Below are positions 1-10,494 of a stretch of DNA of 64,000 nucleotides, piece by piece. Both the position numbers and the translations under genes were made by a program. The notes below the pieces were generated by a model. That model did not search any database and was not told the DNA's origin. It saw nothing but the letters and a program-made list of their open reading frames with translations. Source of the DNA: Micrasema longulum (taxonomy: Eukaryota > Arthropoda > Insecta > Trichoptera > Brachycentridae); the NCBI GenBank assembly GCA_022494885.1, contig JAGVSM010001153.1, positions 58,863 through 122,862 on the forward strand, in the 5' to 3' direction. Within the stretch, counting starts at the first letter, position 1, and each line of letters begins with the position of its first letter.

Positions 1-594
1 ATTTATCAACAATATTTTGAGTCTGTCCCAATTTTTGTAGACAAGGACTGGATTCAACTCCCTGGGGAGCTGTTTATATTAACATACTACAACAGAGATG
101 AAGAACATTTAAGAGAAGGTAATATAGAAGTCTAGGCATCTACAGGGCTTATGACCCGTCAATGGCTGGTTTAAGTGGCCACTTTACACACTGTGTAACA
201 TTCACCATTCTGCCTATATTTGAACATCTATATTCCTCCAATTCTTTCATCTGTTGATGTTTGTGAAGTTAAAGAGCTGAAACCTTTATTTATGCGGGTG
301 AGATTCATCTAATTGAATTATTTCACCTACATACTAGGCAACGCCTGAAAATATTATTTTTTCAATTTCTGTACTTCTTCATGGACCAGGTAATTTATCA
401 ACAATATTTTAAGTCTGTCAAAATTTTTGTAGACAAGGACTGGATTCAACTCCCTGGGGAGCTGTTTATATTAACATACTACAACAGAGATCAAGAACAT
501 TTAAGAGAAGGTAATATAGAAGTCTAGGCATCTACAGGGCTTATGACCTGTCAATGGCTGGTTTAAATGTTCTTCATCTCTGTTGTAGTATGTT
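1..594. mobile_element. Family A foldback element, tandem units (left-truncated by window edge)
   Basis: The sequence holds one complete ~390-bp unit (about 1-390, from AACAATATTTTGAG to ACCAGGTAATTTATC) followed directly by a second unit that breaks off near 565. There it is joined to an inverted end (AAATGTTCTTCATCTC to TAGTATGTT), the reverse complement of the internal AACATACTACAACAGAG motif. The same unit recurs at 30.7, 45.0, 46.0, 51.5 and 55.5 kb. It has no coding capacity that I trust. Tandem plus inverted units and 9-13-bp target duplications at sister copies suggest a non-autonomous MULE/Foldback-type DNA transposon. Confidence 0.75.
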
Positions 595-608
595 CTTTCA
601 TCTAGTTA

Positions 609-1275
609 TTAACACTTTGTATCCCGGAGCCGTGTAAATACGTGATTATATAACCCCGCGTTGTGTCCCGGTGCCATGTTTTCACGTGGTTTACCAGCTA
701 TCTAAAAAAGTACATTTTTTTAACATTTGGTGACTTTTATTAGTACTTTTTCGCTGCTGGTAAACCACGTGAAAACACGGGACCGGGATACAAAGCACAA
801 TAAAATGAGTGAGACCATGTATATTTATTTATTAGTACTTTTACAATATCTGTATCCTTTTTTATACAGAATAATGTACAATAGTACACTGGAGTGTCCC
901 GTGCCGAGGGAAACATTTTACAATAAGTAAAACATGCCTTAAATTAGTTATTTAACAAAGTTAACATAATAATAAAATGAAAACGTAATACTTCTTATAA
1001 ACCTAATTATCATTAACATAATAACCAATATGAACTAAAATAATCATAAAAAACATAACCAATTATGCGAACATTGCAATGTGGCTCTCCATAAATGCGA
1101 ATGTTGGCAAAAATACCATTCAAAAATGACTTATTTAATTTTTCAATTGATTTAACTTAGTATTTTCATAATTATGTCACTTTTAAGAAATCCTTCACAA
1201 AGCATGAAATTTCACAAAAATGAGCCGGGCACAGGATAAATTCTATGTGTATTCGGCCGGTGCTCAAAGTGTTAA
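609..1275. mobile_element. Family C: piggyBac-like MITE with TTAA ends
   Basis: Perfect 11-bp inverted ends, TTAACACTTTG (609-619) and CAAAGTGTTAA (1265-1275), include a TTAA at each border, as expected for piggyBac-type insertion. The left third (about 613-790) is itself a hairpin whose arms carry CACGTG and the string CCACGTGAAAACACGGGACCGGGATAC. The rest matches 18028-18280 in reverse orientation. There is no transposase frame, so it is non-autonomous. Kolobok elements also use TTAA and cannot be excluded. Confidence 0.7.
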
Positions 1276-1284
1276 TTTACGAAT

Positions 1285-1500
1285 AAAATTATAATTATGA
1301 GAATGAAACTTTGTTTTTAGTGTTACATCCTTTTATTTTTTTACAAGAACACTTCCACAGTTTCGGGAGAGCACTTCTCTCTTCGACGGGTATTATAAAA
1401 GCGAGTTTAACGAAACGGAGAGAATACAATTGTGTTACTCTAGTAACAACGTTTTATTATCAGAGTAATTTATAATGAAGCGTTACAAATTGAATGCCAA
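1285..1500. repeat. Family F hairpin relic
   Basis: Related to the cleaner hairpin at 19338-19472. Both share ATGAAACTTTGTT, TTTTTACAAGAACA, a right arm AACAACGTTTTATTATC, and the same right flank (GAAGCGTTACAAATTGAATGCC here, GAAGTGTTACGAAGTGAATGCC there). This copy has a longer, less self-complementary loop. In both places family F lies close to a family C element. Confidence 0.5.
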
Positions 1501-1639
1501 TTCAATTAATAATAATATTAATTAACACTTTGTAACATTTAAATGACAAACTTTTAAATTATTCGTAGTGTGTCTTTTTAAACATGTATATTTCAACTTT
1601 AATTGTTAACCTTTGTATGGCAAGCATAACTGCTACCTA

Positions 1640-1735
1640 TTATTGTTGGTAAACTCCAATTTGTATTAAATAAACAAATGTGTATTGTGAAAGCCCACTG
1701 GGCGTTTTATGTAAACAAATAAAAATAAAAAAAAA
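1640..1735 (+). mobile_element. LINE 3' terminus with poly-A-like tail
   Basis: A small hairpin GCCCACTGGGC is followed by TTTTATGTAAACAAATAAAAATAAAAAAAAAA. The same arrangement, a GCCC-loop-GGGC hairpin followed by an A-rich tail, closes LINE copies on the - strand at 4320-4400 and 20565-20600. I read this as the 3' end of a severely 5'-truncated LINE. Confidence 0.45.
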
Positions 1736-2310
1736 ACGAAAATATTAGATTTTTTAAAGATGCAGTTTGTGAAGGAATAACACCGTGATACAAGTGAGTA
1801 TGCCGAGCATTGCACTACAAGGCAGAGAAAATACGTAACTTTATTTATTACGTCATTTCAGTGAACTCATAATATAACATGCATGTGTTTTCATATTTAT
1901 GGACATTTTATTTATTTTATGAGTCTTACCAGTGTTTTTGAATCAAGGTTATGTGAACCAAACCTGTTAAATAAGTAAGAAGATCGTTTTGTAGGGTGGT
2001 ATCGATTGATTCAGTCTGCCAGTGACACATAAATACATAATTACAATTGTTGCGAGTTTTGCATTCAACTACTCGACGAGAAATGCAAACTGAATTTTAA
2101 GTATTGACTCATTGAATCTATTCGGAATTATAATGGCATCCGGCGCGTAAACGGAAGATCCTGTCAATGTTTTCATCAACTAGGAATTTAAATATGGTTA
2201 TAGATGGAAAATATTGATATAAATAATTCATTATTCATTTTTTAAGTCTCATGGATCGCGTTTTTTTAATACACTCAACAGTATAATTTACTGTCCTTGT
2301 TTTGTCTTGT
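1736..2310. other. Unassigned AT-rich intergenic DNA
   Basis: I see no gene, no long frame and no copy of the repeats recognised elsewhere in the window. Confidence 0.5.
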
Positions 2311-2314
2311 TGGT

Positions 2315-3030
2315 TACATTTATTTTGTTTTATTTTTTTTATTATTTAAATCTTAAAGTAGGGCACACATATCATACATATTGTTATGTGTGTTTTAATA
2401 ATAACATTGCAAATATATTTAATTTATAAATTGTTTATCACATATGTCTTGACCATTATTTTAAATTTTGATATGTTTTTTTCTTCATAAATATTTTTTT
2501 CCATTTCGTAATACTTTTTAATTGCTTTCAATAAAATTGAATTTTGTGACTTTGCCTTTTTTCTAAATGGAAGTCTAATTTTGTTCTTTTCTCTAGTATT
2601 GTGATCGTGTTCATGCTGGTTCCGATCAATTTTTTTCCAAAATTCTGTTTTTTATTAGAGTTTATAATTTTATGAACAAATATCATTGTATTGTAAAATA
2701 TTCTTTGTTTATATGTTAATAATTTCATTTCATTTACCATCGACTTTACCCTCGTATATCTGTTTTTTTTCAAAATGATTCTAAAGGCTTTATTTTGTAA
2801 TACAGTTAGTTTATCTATGTTTTCTTTGTTTGATAAAAATAAAATGCTAATACAGTAGTTAACGTGTGGTTCAATAATTGCGTTGTAAATAGTTTTGCAA
2901 GAGTCCTTATCAATAAATCTTCTGATCCTTCCCAAAATTGATATTTTTTTTGCAATCTTATTTATTACCATCTTAGCGTTTTGGTGAAATGTAAGTTTTG
3001 AATTCAACATTACACCTAAATATTTAATTT
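2315..3030 (-). pseudogene. 5'-truncated LINE: reverse transcriptase C-terminal region and 3' UTR
   Basis: On the - strand a frame opens with VTEIKYLGVML, the KYLGV box just after the RT palm, and runs 160 codons from 3010 to 2528. It includes the post-RT segment with KTIYNAIIEPHVNYC and KLTVLQNKAFRI, typical of Jockey/CR1-type non-LTR retrotransposons. The EN domain and RT fingers/palm are absent. The 3' UTR continues to an A-rich tail near 2315-2345. The 5' end abuts the TTTTA array at 3033, so it is a 5'-truncated insertion next to, or into, another LINE's tail. Non-functional. Confidence 0.8.
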
Positions 3031-3032
3031 CG

Positions 3033-3290
3033 GTGACTTATTTTATTTTATTTTATTTTATTTTATTTTGTTTTATTTTATTTTATTTTATTTTATTTTA
3101 TTTTATTTTATTTTATTTTATTTTATTTTATTTTATTTTATTTTATTTTATTTTATTTTATATTATTTTATTTTATTTTATTTTATTTTATTTTATTTTA
3201 TTTTATTTTATTTTATTTTATTTTATTTTATTTTATTTTATTTTATTTTATTTTAATTTATTTTATTTTATTTTATTTTATTTATTATTA
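3033..3290. repeat. (TTTTA)n microsatellite, about 50 units
   Basis: An almost uninterrupted pentanucleotide array with rare variants (TTTTG, TATTA, TTTAA). Read on the - strand it is (TAAAA)n and sits just 3' of LINE 3'-UTR sequence, so it probably grew from a retrotransposon tail. The long phenylalanine/leucine/isoleucine frame across it is an artefact of the repeat. Confidence 0.97.
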
Positions 3291-3435
3291 TTATTATTTT
3301 ATTTTTATTTTTTTTATAGTTTTTTTTTATTTTATTTTAGTTTGTTTTTTTTTTTTTTTTAAACATATATGTATTTATTTTTATTTTATTTTATTTTATT
3401 TTATTTTATTTTATTTTATTTTATTTTATTTTATT
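3291..3435. repeat. T-rich tract and second (TTTTA)n array
   Basis: Degenerate T-rich DNA (TTATTATTATT, poly-T near 3340-3360) leads into a second clean TTTTA array of about 12 units at 3374-3435. That array directly adjoins the 3' end of the LINE copy at 3436-3900. Confidence 0.9.
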
Positions 3436-3900
3436 TAGGAAACCAACAGTTCTACATACATATTTATAGTAAACAACCAGAAATAGTGTATAAACTCAGA
3501 ACCAATAACATATTTCCACAAAGTGTACAATTTTAGTAAAGAAAATAATAATACATATATATAAATACATATAAGTTTATACATACACATAAAAATGATA
3601 TTTTCATGTATATATTTTTTGATAATCAAAGAAAAAACTTTTTTTTAAAAAGAACAGTAAGTTATTATAAATTGTGCGTGATTAGGACAAGGATGCATGA
3701 AGAGAGGATAAAGAGGGGAAGGGAGATGTACATATTTATTATTATAATGTCTACTAAGTTTCATAATGCATTTTTAGTGTAAATTTTAAATCTGACAGAG
3801 TGATGTTTGTGTAGTCTGTGTCTTTGCATTTTGTATTGTACACTAAAAAAGTCCTACATAAAAATGGCATTTTTAACATACGTTGTTTTACTTATTAGTA
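3436..3900 (-). mobile_element. LINE 3' UTR fragment (same family as 27370-28010)
   Basis: Near-identical to 27373-27540 plus 27728-28010, with shared blocks such as GTTCTACATACATATTTATAG, AGATGTACATATTTATTATTATAATG and AATCTGACAGAGTGATGTTTG. At 27-28 kb this UTR lies downstream of a - strand RT C-terminus, which fixes the orientation here. No coding part is retained. It provides the SINE-free empty site for the nested insertion at 27.5 kb (between about 3580 and 3590). Confidence 0.7.
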
Positions 3901-3957
3901 CATGAAATAGGTCTACAAATCCTGGCTGGAACATATATTGTTATTAAAGTAAAGCTA

Positions 3958-4181
3958 GGGTTTCCTAGGACAGCGGTGCCCGTATCTTAAACGGCCGTAG
4001 TGAACGGTGATGCGGTGGACAGCCGTCGTAGTGGTGACTAGAGAGTGGTTTTATTTTTTAACGGTGTTATCAACACCATTTTTATAGGAAACCACTCTTT
4101 AGTCACCGTTACGACGGCTGTCAACCGCATTAATGTTCACTACGGCTGTTAAAATACGGGCACCGCTGTCCTAGGAAACCC
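3958..4181. mobile_element. 224-bp palindromic MITE
   Basis: A long near-perfect hairpin. The outer arms begin GGGTTTCCTAGGACAGCGG and end with the reverse complement CCGCTGTCCTAGGAAACCC. The centre near 4060-4085 has a short loop (ACGGTGTTATCAACACC). It is much more GC-rich than its surroundings and has no frame. I cannot define a target duplication confidently. I see only this one copy. Confidence 0.85.
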
Positions 4182-4319
4182 GAGCTTAAGTAATTCTGCT
4201 CAGTCAACTATTCCTGTCATATTTTATGAAGCAGTAGTTGGTCCACACACTCTGCGGTATTGTTATTACGTCCTTATGTGATTCTTCTCCACTACCGAAT
4301 TTTTTTGGTAGTATAATTT

Positions 4320-4470
4320 ATTTTAATTTTTTATTTATTTAATTTCACATACGCCCAAAGGGCATTAACAAAAATAATACAGTTAAGTACATACATAGTA
4401 AGAAATAATTTAAAAAATAAACAACATGTTTTTTTTGTATACGCGTAGAAACAGAAAAAAATTTTGCAAT
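4320..4470 (-). mobile_element. LINE 3' terminus
   Basis: On the - strand a GCCCTTTGGGC hairpin is followed by GTATGTGAAATTAAATAAATAAAAAATT. It parallels the LINE ends at 20565 (-) and 1700 (+). Only the last ~150 bp of UTR are recognisable. Confidence 0.45.
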
Positions 4471-4512
4471 CTTAAATGAAAAGTGAAAAAAAGAAAAGAA
4501 ATATGGATATAA

Positions 4513-4770
4513 GATAATATTTTCAGTTTGACCAAATTTTTGCAAATTAGGACTGGTTTCAACTCCCTCGGGAGCTGTCAATATCAACATTTTACCACAG
4601 AGATGAAGAACACTTTAGAGAAGGTTATTTAAGTCCAGACATCTACAGGGCTTATGACCTGTCATTGGCTGGTTTAAGTGGCCTCTTTACACACTGTGTA
4701 ACATTCACCATTCTGCCTATATTTTAACATCTTCACAAACATTAACAGATGAAAGAATTGAAGGGAAAAA
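4513..4770. mobile_element. Family A, diverged partial unit
   Basis: Carries most of one unit in order: TTGACCAAATTTTTGCAA, GGACTGGTTTCAACTCCCT, ACCACAGAGATGAAGAACA, TCTACAGGGCTTATGACCTGTC, CACACTGTGTAACATTCACCATTC and AACAGATGAAAGAATTGAAG. It is more diverged than other copies and has an internal deletion near 4730. Confidence 0.7.
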
Positions 4771-5069
4771 GGATCACACACTCAAACATATTTGGTATGT
4801 ATTTTTTTAAACAGAAATAATTTTTTTTTTAAATGATACAATTATTTTATTTTATTTTGTACACTTGCCAAACACAAGAGTCGGATTTTTTTTTTGCAAG
4901 TTTCATTCATTGCTTTGTTATTTTATTTAGTACACACAATACGCAATTTTTTTATAGCACAATTTTTCATTTTATGTCTCGAATTGTTAGAAAATTCCGT
5001 GTAAAGTTGGGACTCTTCTTTAATAAAATCAATACATTTATAAATATTTTGTTAAAATTTTGTCATTTT

Positions 5070-5230
5070 GGCTCCCATTCTTAAGCCTTTCAGTTCTTTC
5101 ATGCAGTTATCGACATACATGTTGAACAGCCATGGTGACATCACACATCTCTGTTTGACTCCTTTATGAATGTCAAACCCCGATGTGTATGATCCATTTA
5201 CCCTAACACATGCAGATATGCGTATATTAT
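5070..5230 (-). pseudogene. LINE reverse transcriptase fragment (VKQRCVMSPWLFNMY)
   Basis: On the - strand about 5180-5085 reads GVKQRCVMSPWLFNMYVDNCMKEL, the RT block usually seen as VRQGCVMSPWLFNxYMD. The second half of the box (SPWLFN) is intact, but the expected G after Q is R. Flanking frames are closed within a few tens of codons, and the YADD box that should follow is not visible. A dead fragment of an RTE-like or related LINE. Confidence 0.65.
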
Positions 5231-5965
5231 TATGTACTTGTGGGAGGTATAGTGAGCGGTGATAGCAGGGTGTCCGCTGTCTTTCGGATGAATATAAAAA
5301 TATTTAAGCGAGTGACTGTGGATTGCCTAGCAGTCGCTTCTTGCTATGCTGCCTGCGGGTGTGATACCCTACCGTTACCACACCATAATGATGCAACTTG
5401 CATCTATCCTGTTACGGGTTTACCTACATAGATAGATGCAACAAAAATAATAATGTTGAAAATATACAGAGAACATTCTAGTCTTAGGAATTACATATAA
5501 ACATTTTTTAATGTATGTATGCATTGTATTAATATTATTTTTAATATGTAAATGTGATTGTTTTCCTTATGCCCAATAAATTATTATCAAACCACAGTAT
5601 AATTAAATATTTTATTTCAACCCTCCTGGAAAATACATGATACACCTAAAACTAATCCATTTTAAATTATTTTGTTATTTAATTCAAGATGTATGTACGT
5701 TAAAGACATACCTATAAATATTTGGAAATAATTTTAATATCATTTTAATAGTATCGACGTGCCTTTCGCCGATGAAGTTAATGTACCCTATTATTTGAGA
5801 TTCAATTATTTTATCGTTAAACACATTCAATTAGTGAATAATTTAAGATATAAAATAATCGCTTCTCTGTTGAGATATACCCTTCTTAATTGTAATCCTC
5901 ATGTTTTACGATTGTAAATTTTAAATTTTGATTTAACAACTTTTTTTTTCTACCGACCAGTTTAA
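5231..5965. other. Unassigned intergenic DNA
   Basis: A 73-codon + frame spans 5210-5431 (contains CYAACGCDTLPLPHHNDATC). I recognise no domain in it, and it lies directly after an RT relic, so I treat it as chance or repeat-derived. The remainder is AT-rich without features. Confidence 0.4.
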
Positions 5966-5967
5966 AA

Positions 5968-6225
5968 GCCAGTCGGCCTCGTGGTGTAATTGCCTATCAT
6001 GCAAAAGGTATCTGTTTCGATTTCCGATATGGTTGATTAAAAAAGTTTATTTAAAAGAGTGTTTTCAAACTAAAATATTTCATAGTCCCTGGACTGGTAC
6101 CAGCAGTTGAGCGTAAAGCTAATCATTTCACCTTCATGCAACAAAAATAATCAAGATACGCTGCGATTGGTCACCAATACAGTGCCCTATGCACCATTAG
6201 GTGCGAAAAGGGGATGATGATGATA
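5968..6225 (+). mobile_element. SINE S1 (tRNA-derived)
   Basis: The tRNA-like head GGCCTCGTGGTGTAAT is followed by a degraded B box. The S1 body contains TTTAAAAGAGTGTTTTCA, CCCTGGACTGG and CAAGATACGCTGCGATTGG. It ends GCACCATTAGGTGCGAAAAGGGGATGATGATGATAAG, i.e. a GAT-repeat tail. The head has lost several bases around the anticodon arm. Confidence 0.8.
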
Positions 6226-6417
6226 AGTGACAAGGTATATGTACATAATAAGAAAAAAAAACAAATCAAAAATGTTTCCTTAAGTCCACTCCTGTCTAGT
6301 TTTGAGCGTATCCATCTCAAGTTACGCTTCCCATCCTTACAAGACAAAGAGACTTGATTTAGTTGTTCTGTACGAAGCACAATAGTGATAGAATAAAATA
6401 TGATAGAATTCATTTGT

Positions 6418-6515
6418 TAAGTATACCTTGGTAAAGAAGCTTGCGTAGCTTTGAAACCTGTTGGTAGAAAAAAAAAGTGGTTAAAAACAAATTTGTTTAA
6501 TTTATTTAATATAAT
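6418..6515. repeat. Short dispersed repeat (copy at 31325-31425)
   Basis: Shares AAAGAAGCTTG, GCTTTGAAACC, GGTTAAAAACA and TTGTTTTATTTATT-like blocks with 31325-31425. Function unknown. It could be the end of a larger element. Confidence 0.45.
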
Positions 6516-6539
6516 TTTTCATTTTATTTTTCCACGTCC

Positions 6540-7240
6540 GCTCACGTGGGCATCATCAGACGCCTCCAGGAAACCATATTGTTAGCCAGCGCAAACCCCT
6601 TCTTCCACGTCAATTCCGCCTCCCTAAGTTCCACCAAATAAAGTCGAAAAATCGTCATCGACGGCCTTCCAGAACAGAGAGAGCCTGCAGGTGTGAAGAA
6701 GAGGCATCTTGGGTTGAGACTCTCCCGAGGCATCCACAGCATATGTCCAAGATAAGCCCACGGCCGCACCCTTAATTTTTTGTTGTAGAAGGCTGTTGCG
6801 CATGTTTGTAGACTTCGAACCTCTTTATACCTACTATTCTCTTTAAGACCTTACTCTCAAAACTCAGAAGTTTGGTGTTTTGTTTTTTGGTAAGGTGCCA
6901 AGAATCGCATCTATGTAGGATTACTGGCAATAATCAAGAGTTGAATAATCAATATTTGGTTTAGACCGAGTAAGGACTAGAGTTCCAGACAGCACGCGTC
7001 ATGTTAAAAGTTGCTCCATCAATTCCTAGGCGATTTTCGAGCTATTAGTGCGTGCTACCATCCGCAGTTATGTGAACTCCCAAGTAATTAAAGCTGTCAA
7101 CTTTCTCGATCCTTTGCTCATTATAATAAAGGCTGATCAGAGACAGGACAGGATTTGTTGCACATAATCTGGATCACTTTTGTATTAATATTAAATCACA
7201 TCCGAGCAGAGTTTTTTTGCAGCTTCAACAATTTCCTTTA
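6540..7240 (-). pseudogene. RTE-like LINE 3' region, disrupted
   Basis: On the - strand 6769-6542 reads WAYLGHMLWMPRESLNPRCLF, TPAGSLCSGRPSMTIFRLYLVELREAELTWKK. This is the terminal LGHVxRMPxxxLNPxCLFxxPAGSRxxGRPxxT domain of an RTE-type non-LTR element. The stretch from about 6780 to 7200 carries upstream RT sequence with many stops and matches 19990-20400 in order. Sister 3' ends are at 11.4-11.95 (+), 12.2-12.67 (+) and 17.75-17.99 kb (-). Dead copy. Confidence 0.75.
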
Positions 7241-7244
7241 AACT

Positions 7245-8023
7245 AATAACTTGTGGTCTCCTCAGTATTCCATACACAAGATACGGCTTGAAAATATTCA
7301 GAAAACATTTTTGAGACATCTCAATTGGAGATCCAGATTTACGGACTTTAACTATAAAACTTCTTGTCATAAACATATTATACTTAGTCTTGAGGATCGT
7401 CGTGTGGTATGAGATATGGGGATTTTACATGATATTCTTATTGGACGTCTTGATAGTCCTGTTCTGGTTTCTGAGTTAGCCCTGGCTACCGCACCCGTCA
7501 CACAAATTTATCTCTTTTCCATGTACCTACAGTTCGCACCAACTATGCACAGAACTCTCCTATGATTCGCTTAACGCGTAATTATAATGTATTTTTCAAT
7601 AACATAAGGCATATTTAACTGCAGTAAACTCACTTTTAAAACCCAAATTAAAAAACTGTTTTATGAAAAAAAAAATGTTTCTTTATAAAAAAATATATTT
7701 TTACATTATAAATTTAAGTTGTTTCTATTTACTCATATCAAACACACACTCACCCTGTCCATAAACCTACCCTCACACCCATATACACTCACACACATAT
7801 TCACATACCTACCAAAACCACACTCCACTGTTTTACACACGCATCCTCACACCAAAAAAAACTCTATGAATTCTATGAATTAATATCTAACTGAACTGGA
7901 TTTTTATAATTGTATTTATGTGGAAAACTGATTTGGCTGTATTTTACGTTTTTTTTTATAATGTGTATATTTTTTTGTATTGGTTTTGTTTTTCTGATTA
8001 AACAAAATAAAAATAAATAATAC
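7245..8023 (+). pseudogene. Jockey-like LINE C-terminus and 3' UTR
   Basis: In the + strand frame, WSPQYSIHKIRLENIQKTFL is the post-RT box seen as VWSPxYxxHIxRIExVQKxFL in Jockey-type elements. It is followed by LSLEDRRVV and LDSPVLVSE, broken by stops and frame changes. A long AT- and CA-rich UTR follows, ending in the tail AAACAAAATAAAAATAAATAA near 8000-8023. Confidence 0.7.
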
Positions 8024-8149
8024 TTTAATCTTAATCATTCTCCTTTTTGTATCCAGCGGTGCAAAGGTACTACAAGAATTTATCACTCGATCATCTGTTA
8101 CGATTTGATTGTTTTGGGGGGCATTTTAGACGAGTTAAATAATATGTAA

Positions 8150-8260
8150 CACATATTATGGTAGCAAATATGTAACTCACGATTGGAAAATAGGAAATAA
8201 TTTGTGCTGAGAGGGATTTAAATATAGGGTCTCTAGAGATGGATTCACGGAAAAGTAACA
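8150..8260. repeat. Possible S3 SINE fragment
   Basis: Contains GTAACTCACGATTGGAAAATAGGAAATAA, resembling the S3 body at 17010-17080. Partial and diverged. Confidence 0.3.
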
Positions 8261-8316
8261 ACCCGGCTCATGGATAATGATGATGTAAAAAAATTCAAAC
8301 AAAACTAAGAAACAAA

Positions 8317-8450
8317 CCATGGCGGTCTCCGTAGTGTAGTGGTTGGAACACTTGAGTCGCGCACTCGATTCCCGGTGAGAACATAAATATCAAAATATAA
8401 TTCACCCCTTCAATTGGGCCCCCTGGCCTCGTGTGATGCAAAAAAAATAA
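8317..8450 (+). mobile_element. SINE S2 (tRNA-derived)
   Basis: The tRNA-like head GGCGGTCTCCGTAGTGTAGTGG contains the A box and TCGATTCCCGGTGAGAAC the B box. A short body follows (AATTGGGCCCCCTGGCCTC) and ends in GATGCAAAAAAAATAAAAT. The stretch between the boxes is shortened relative to the copies at 23.84 and 27.54 kb. Confidence 0.8.
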
Positions 8451-8860
8451 AATCACGCCGATTTTTCGTGAAGGTTGGCAGAGAAGATAGAATGCCATAT
8501 CACTCTGTCTTGGCATACAGATCTCCCTTTCTCTACATTCATGCATCTTCTCATGCACGCGCACCGATTATTCCAACTTTTGACATGTTAATCCTTAAGT
8601 ATTTGTTGGGTTTGGTCACGCCATGTCTTTCGCGGTCGCATCATAAATCTTTTCAGCCGTTCTTTCGCTGTCCATTTGCTCTTCTTGTCCAAACCAACGC
8701 CGACCTCCATTCTTGATTTTGACAATAATACTCCTCTCAGCCTTACATAATGCACGGATCTCGACATTTGTGCATCTATCGTACAAAGTTTTATCATACA
8801 TTCACCTGAATAATCGCATTTCGACAGCATCCTGCCGATTTTCATCCCTGTTTTTACAAT
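8451..8860 (-). pseudogene. LINE C-terminal fragment (MYGSEAW-type family)
   Basis: - strand frames give IMLSKCDYSGEC, RCTNVEIRALCKAE, RKTWRDQTQQILKD, then CMRRCMNV-like sequence at 8510-8580. These match, in order, the better-preserved copy at 42205-42711 and the one at 43474-43885. The frame shifts at least twice. Non-functional. Confidence 0.7.
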
Positions 8861-9300
8861 TCCCTACTTCAAAATAGTTTTAACGTGAAACAATTTAAGT
8901 TTATCTTTATGACGTCTCGAGGATTTTCAGATTTGATCTTCGCTCTACCACAACCTGAACTCCATTTTCATATTCTTATTTTGGAACGGCCCAATGAATA
9001 AAAAACCCTTTATTCGTTATTTATAATTTCAATAAGTAATTATTTAGTTTTAAACTAATACGTATTTGAAATGTAATTTTGGGAAGGATATTGCTCTTAA
9101 GTGAAATTGGTCACCTTTCGTCCGGCAGAGCTTTTAAGCCGGAGCTTTTAAACGCCTTTAAAGCTTTTGGGTATAATGAGACCCTCGAGGGGTTTTGGGT
9201 CAATTAAGCTCGGTGGTCTACCAGATACAAGCATGAAGCTTTTATACTTCTAAACAAATATTTTAAGATTTTTTAACACGGTGAACCAAATATTATGTTA
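8861..9300. other. Unassigned intergenic DNA
   Basis: No frame, repeat or RNA gene recognised. A short region at 9110-9200 is locally GC-richer (CCGGCAGAGCTTTTAAGCCGGAG forms a small hairpin). Confidence 0.4.
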
Positions 9301-9640
9301 TTTTTTTATTTATGCTTTATTTAGGTACTTCATTACATCTTAAAAACTAATTCAAACTTTTGATTTTATCATAATTCAAACAATTTTCATTATTTAATTG
9401 ATGTTTCTTCATACAAAGGTACAAATTACAAAACTATCGACGTAACTCTATTTCAGAGAGGCCAAGTGCCCTGTGTTGAGTTGGAATACAACATAATGAA
9501 ATGTGGAAGCATGCATATCATAAAAAATATCAAAATAAAAATTATTACACAAATCTATCAACATGTATTTGTAACAGGTACATCAGGATTAAATAAAAAT
9601 TAAATTAATCTTGAATAAAAAAATAAATACAGAAAATTGG
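9300..9640 (-). mobile_element. LINE 3' UTR-like repeat
   Basis: Block 9455-9560 (AGGCCAAGTGCCCTGTGTTGAG, ATACAACATAATGAAATGTGGAAGCATG) recurs at 10510-10610 with about 85 percent identity by eye. T-rich ends suggest - strand tails. No RT-coding part is attached. Confidence 0.4.
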
Positions 9641-9841
9641 GGTGATTGGTAAACTTTTCACTGTTTTAGTCAAATTTGCAGAACGAAATTCACGTTTTGA
9701 CTGTGTCCATAACTCAAAATCGATACATTTTGAGTAACAACAGTCTTCTACGCAGTGTGCGATATGGGAAATAAATTATTACAAGTTCGTACATAAATTC
9801 TAAGAATATTGTAAAATATCATTTATTTAAAAAAATATATT

Positions 9842-10240
9842 CATACTGTGGCGCCTCCGTCATAGACAATCCTCAAGGACCTACCGAGGAGCGAAACCAC
9901 ACAAGCAAACGCAGCTCGTCAAGTTACCAGCCTGCGGTTCGATACCCAGCCGGAAGTAGAGGGAGACAAGAACAAAGGCTATAAAAAGCGCGAAGTTCAA
10001 GGCCCGTTCTTCTCTCCTTGTCCGAAATTCAACTGCAGTGCTTCCTCACATAAAATTAGTCTCCTATAAAACACGTGTTAGATGTAAATTTGAATTAAGT
10101 TAGATTTTATTGAATGTGTAATAAAATATCTTTGCATTACACGCTAGTTTCTTATAAAATAAATAGTGTTATCCATGTAAGTAAGCCGTTCTTATTTCTT
10201 GTGTGATAAAATATATATATATGAATCCTTTTCCCCGCCA
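9842..10240 (+). mobile_element. Putative solo LTR
   Basis: Begins TGTGGCGCCTCCGTC. It contains a TATA box (TATAAAAAGCGCG at about 9980) about 30 bp before a pyrimidine-rich start region, and AATAAAATATC about 130 bp further on, the arrangement of a retroviral-type LTR. I see no second LTR, primer-binding site or gag/pol nearby. The right border is uncertain, and a host promoter is the alternative. Confidence 0.35.
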
Positions 10241-10490
10241 CCTTCTGAAAAGAACGTAGTAGGGTGTTGAGCGAGAGGTCATAAGGTACCGACGGGACCG
10301 ATTGCAGGCTCCAACAGGGACGCGAGCCCCCTAGCGGATGGATGCAGGTAAAAAGGAAGATAGCCTAATCCTACCTCACGCACACGCCCGTGAGTACAAA
10401 AGTTACACACAGCGTGTACAGAGAGACCCCAACAGGTAAGCAAAACGCCACACACACCCACAATACAAATACAAAATTTGAAAAAAATAA
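10240..10490. other. Unassigned GC-richer tract
   Basis: More GC-rich than its neighbours (CGACGGGACCGATTGCAGG, GGGACGCGAGCCCCCTAGCGG). Frames are short. I do not recognise a tRNA or coding domain. It may be internal retroelement sequence following the putative LTR. Confidence 0.3.
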
Positions 10491-10494
10491 AAAA

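Noticed and set aside
3033..3362. Long hydrophobic reading frames (up to 109 codons)
   Set aside because: Translation of the TTTTA microsatellite and adjoining T-rich tract; no coding content.
5210..5431. Cysteine-containing 73-codon frame as a small secreted protein
   Set aside because: No signal peptide at the start, adjacent to an RT relic, and no promoter or splice context.
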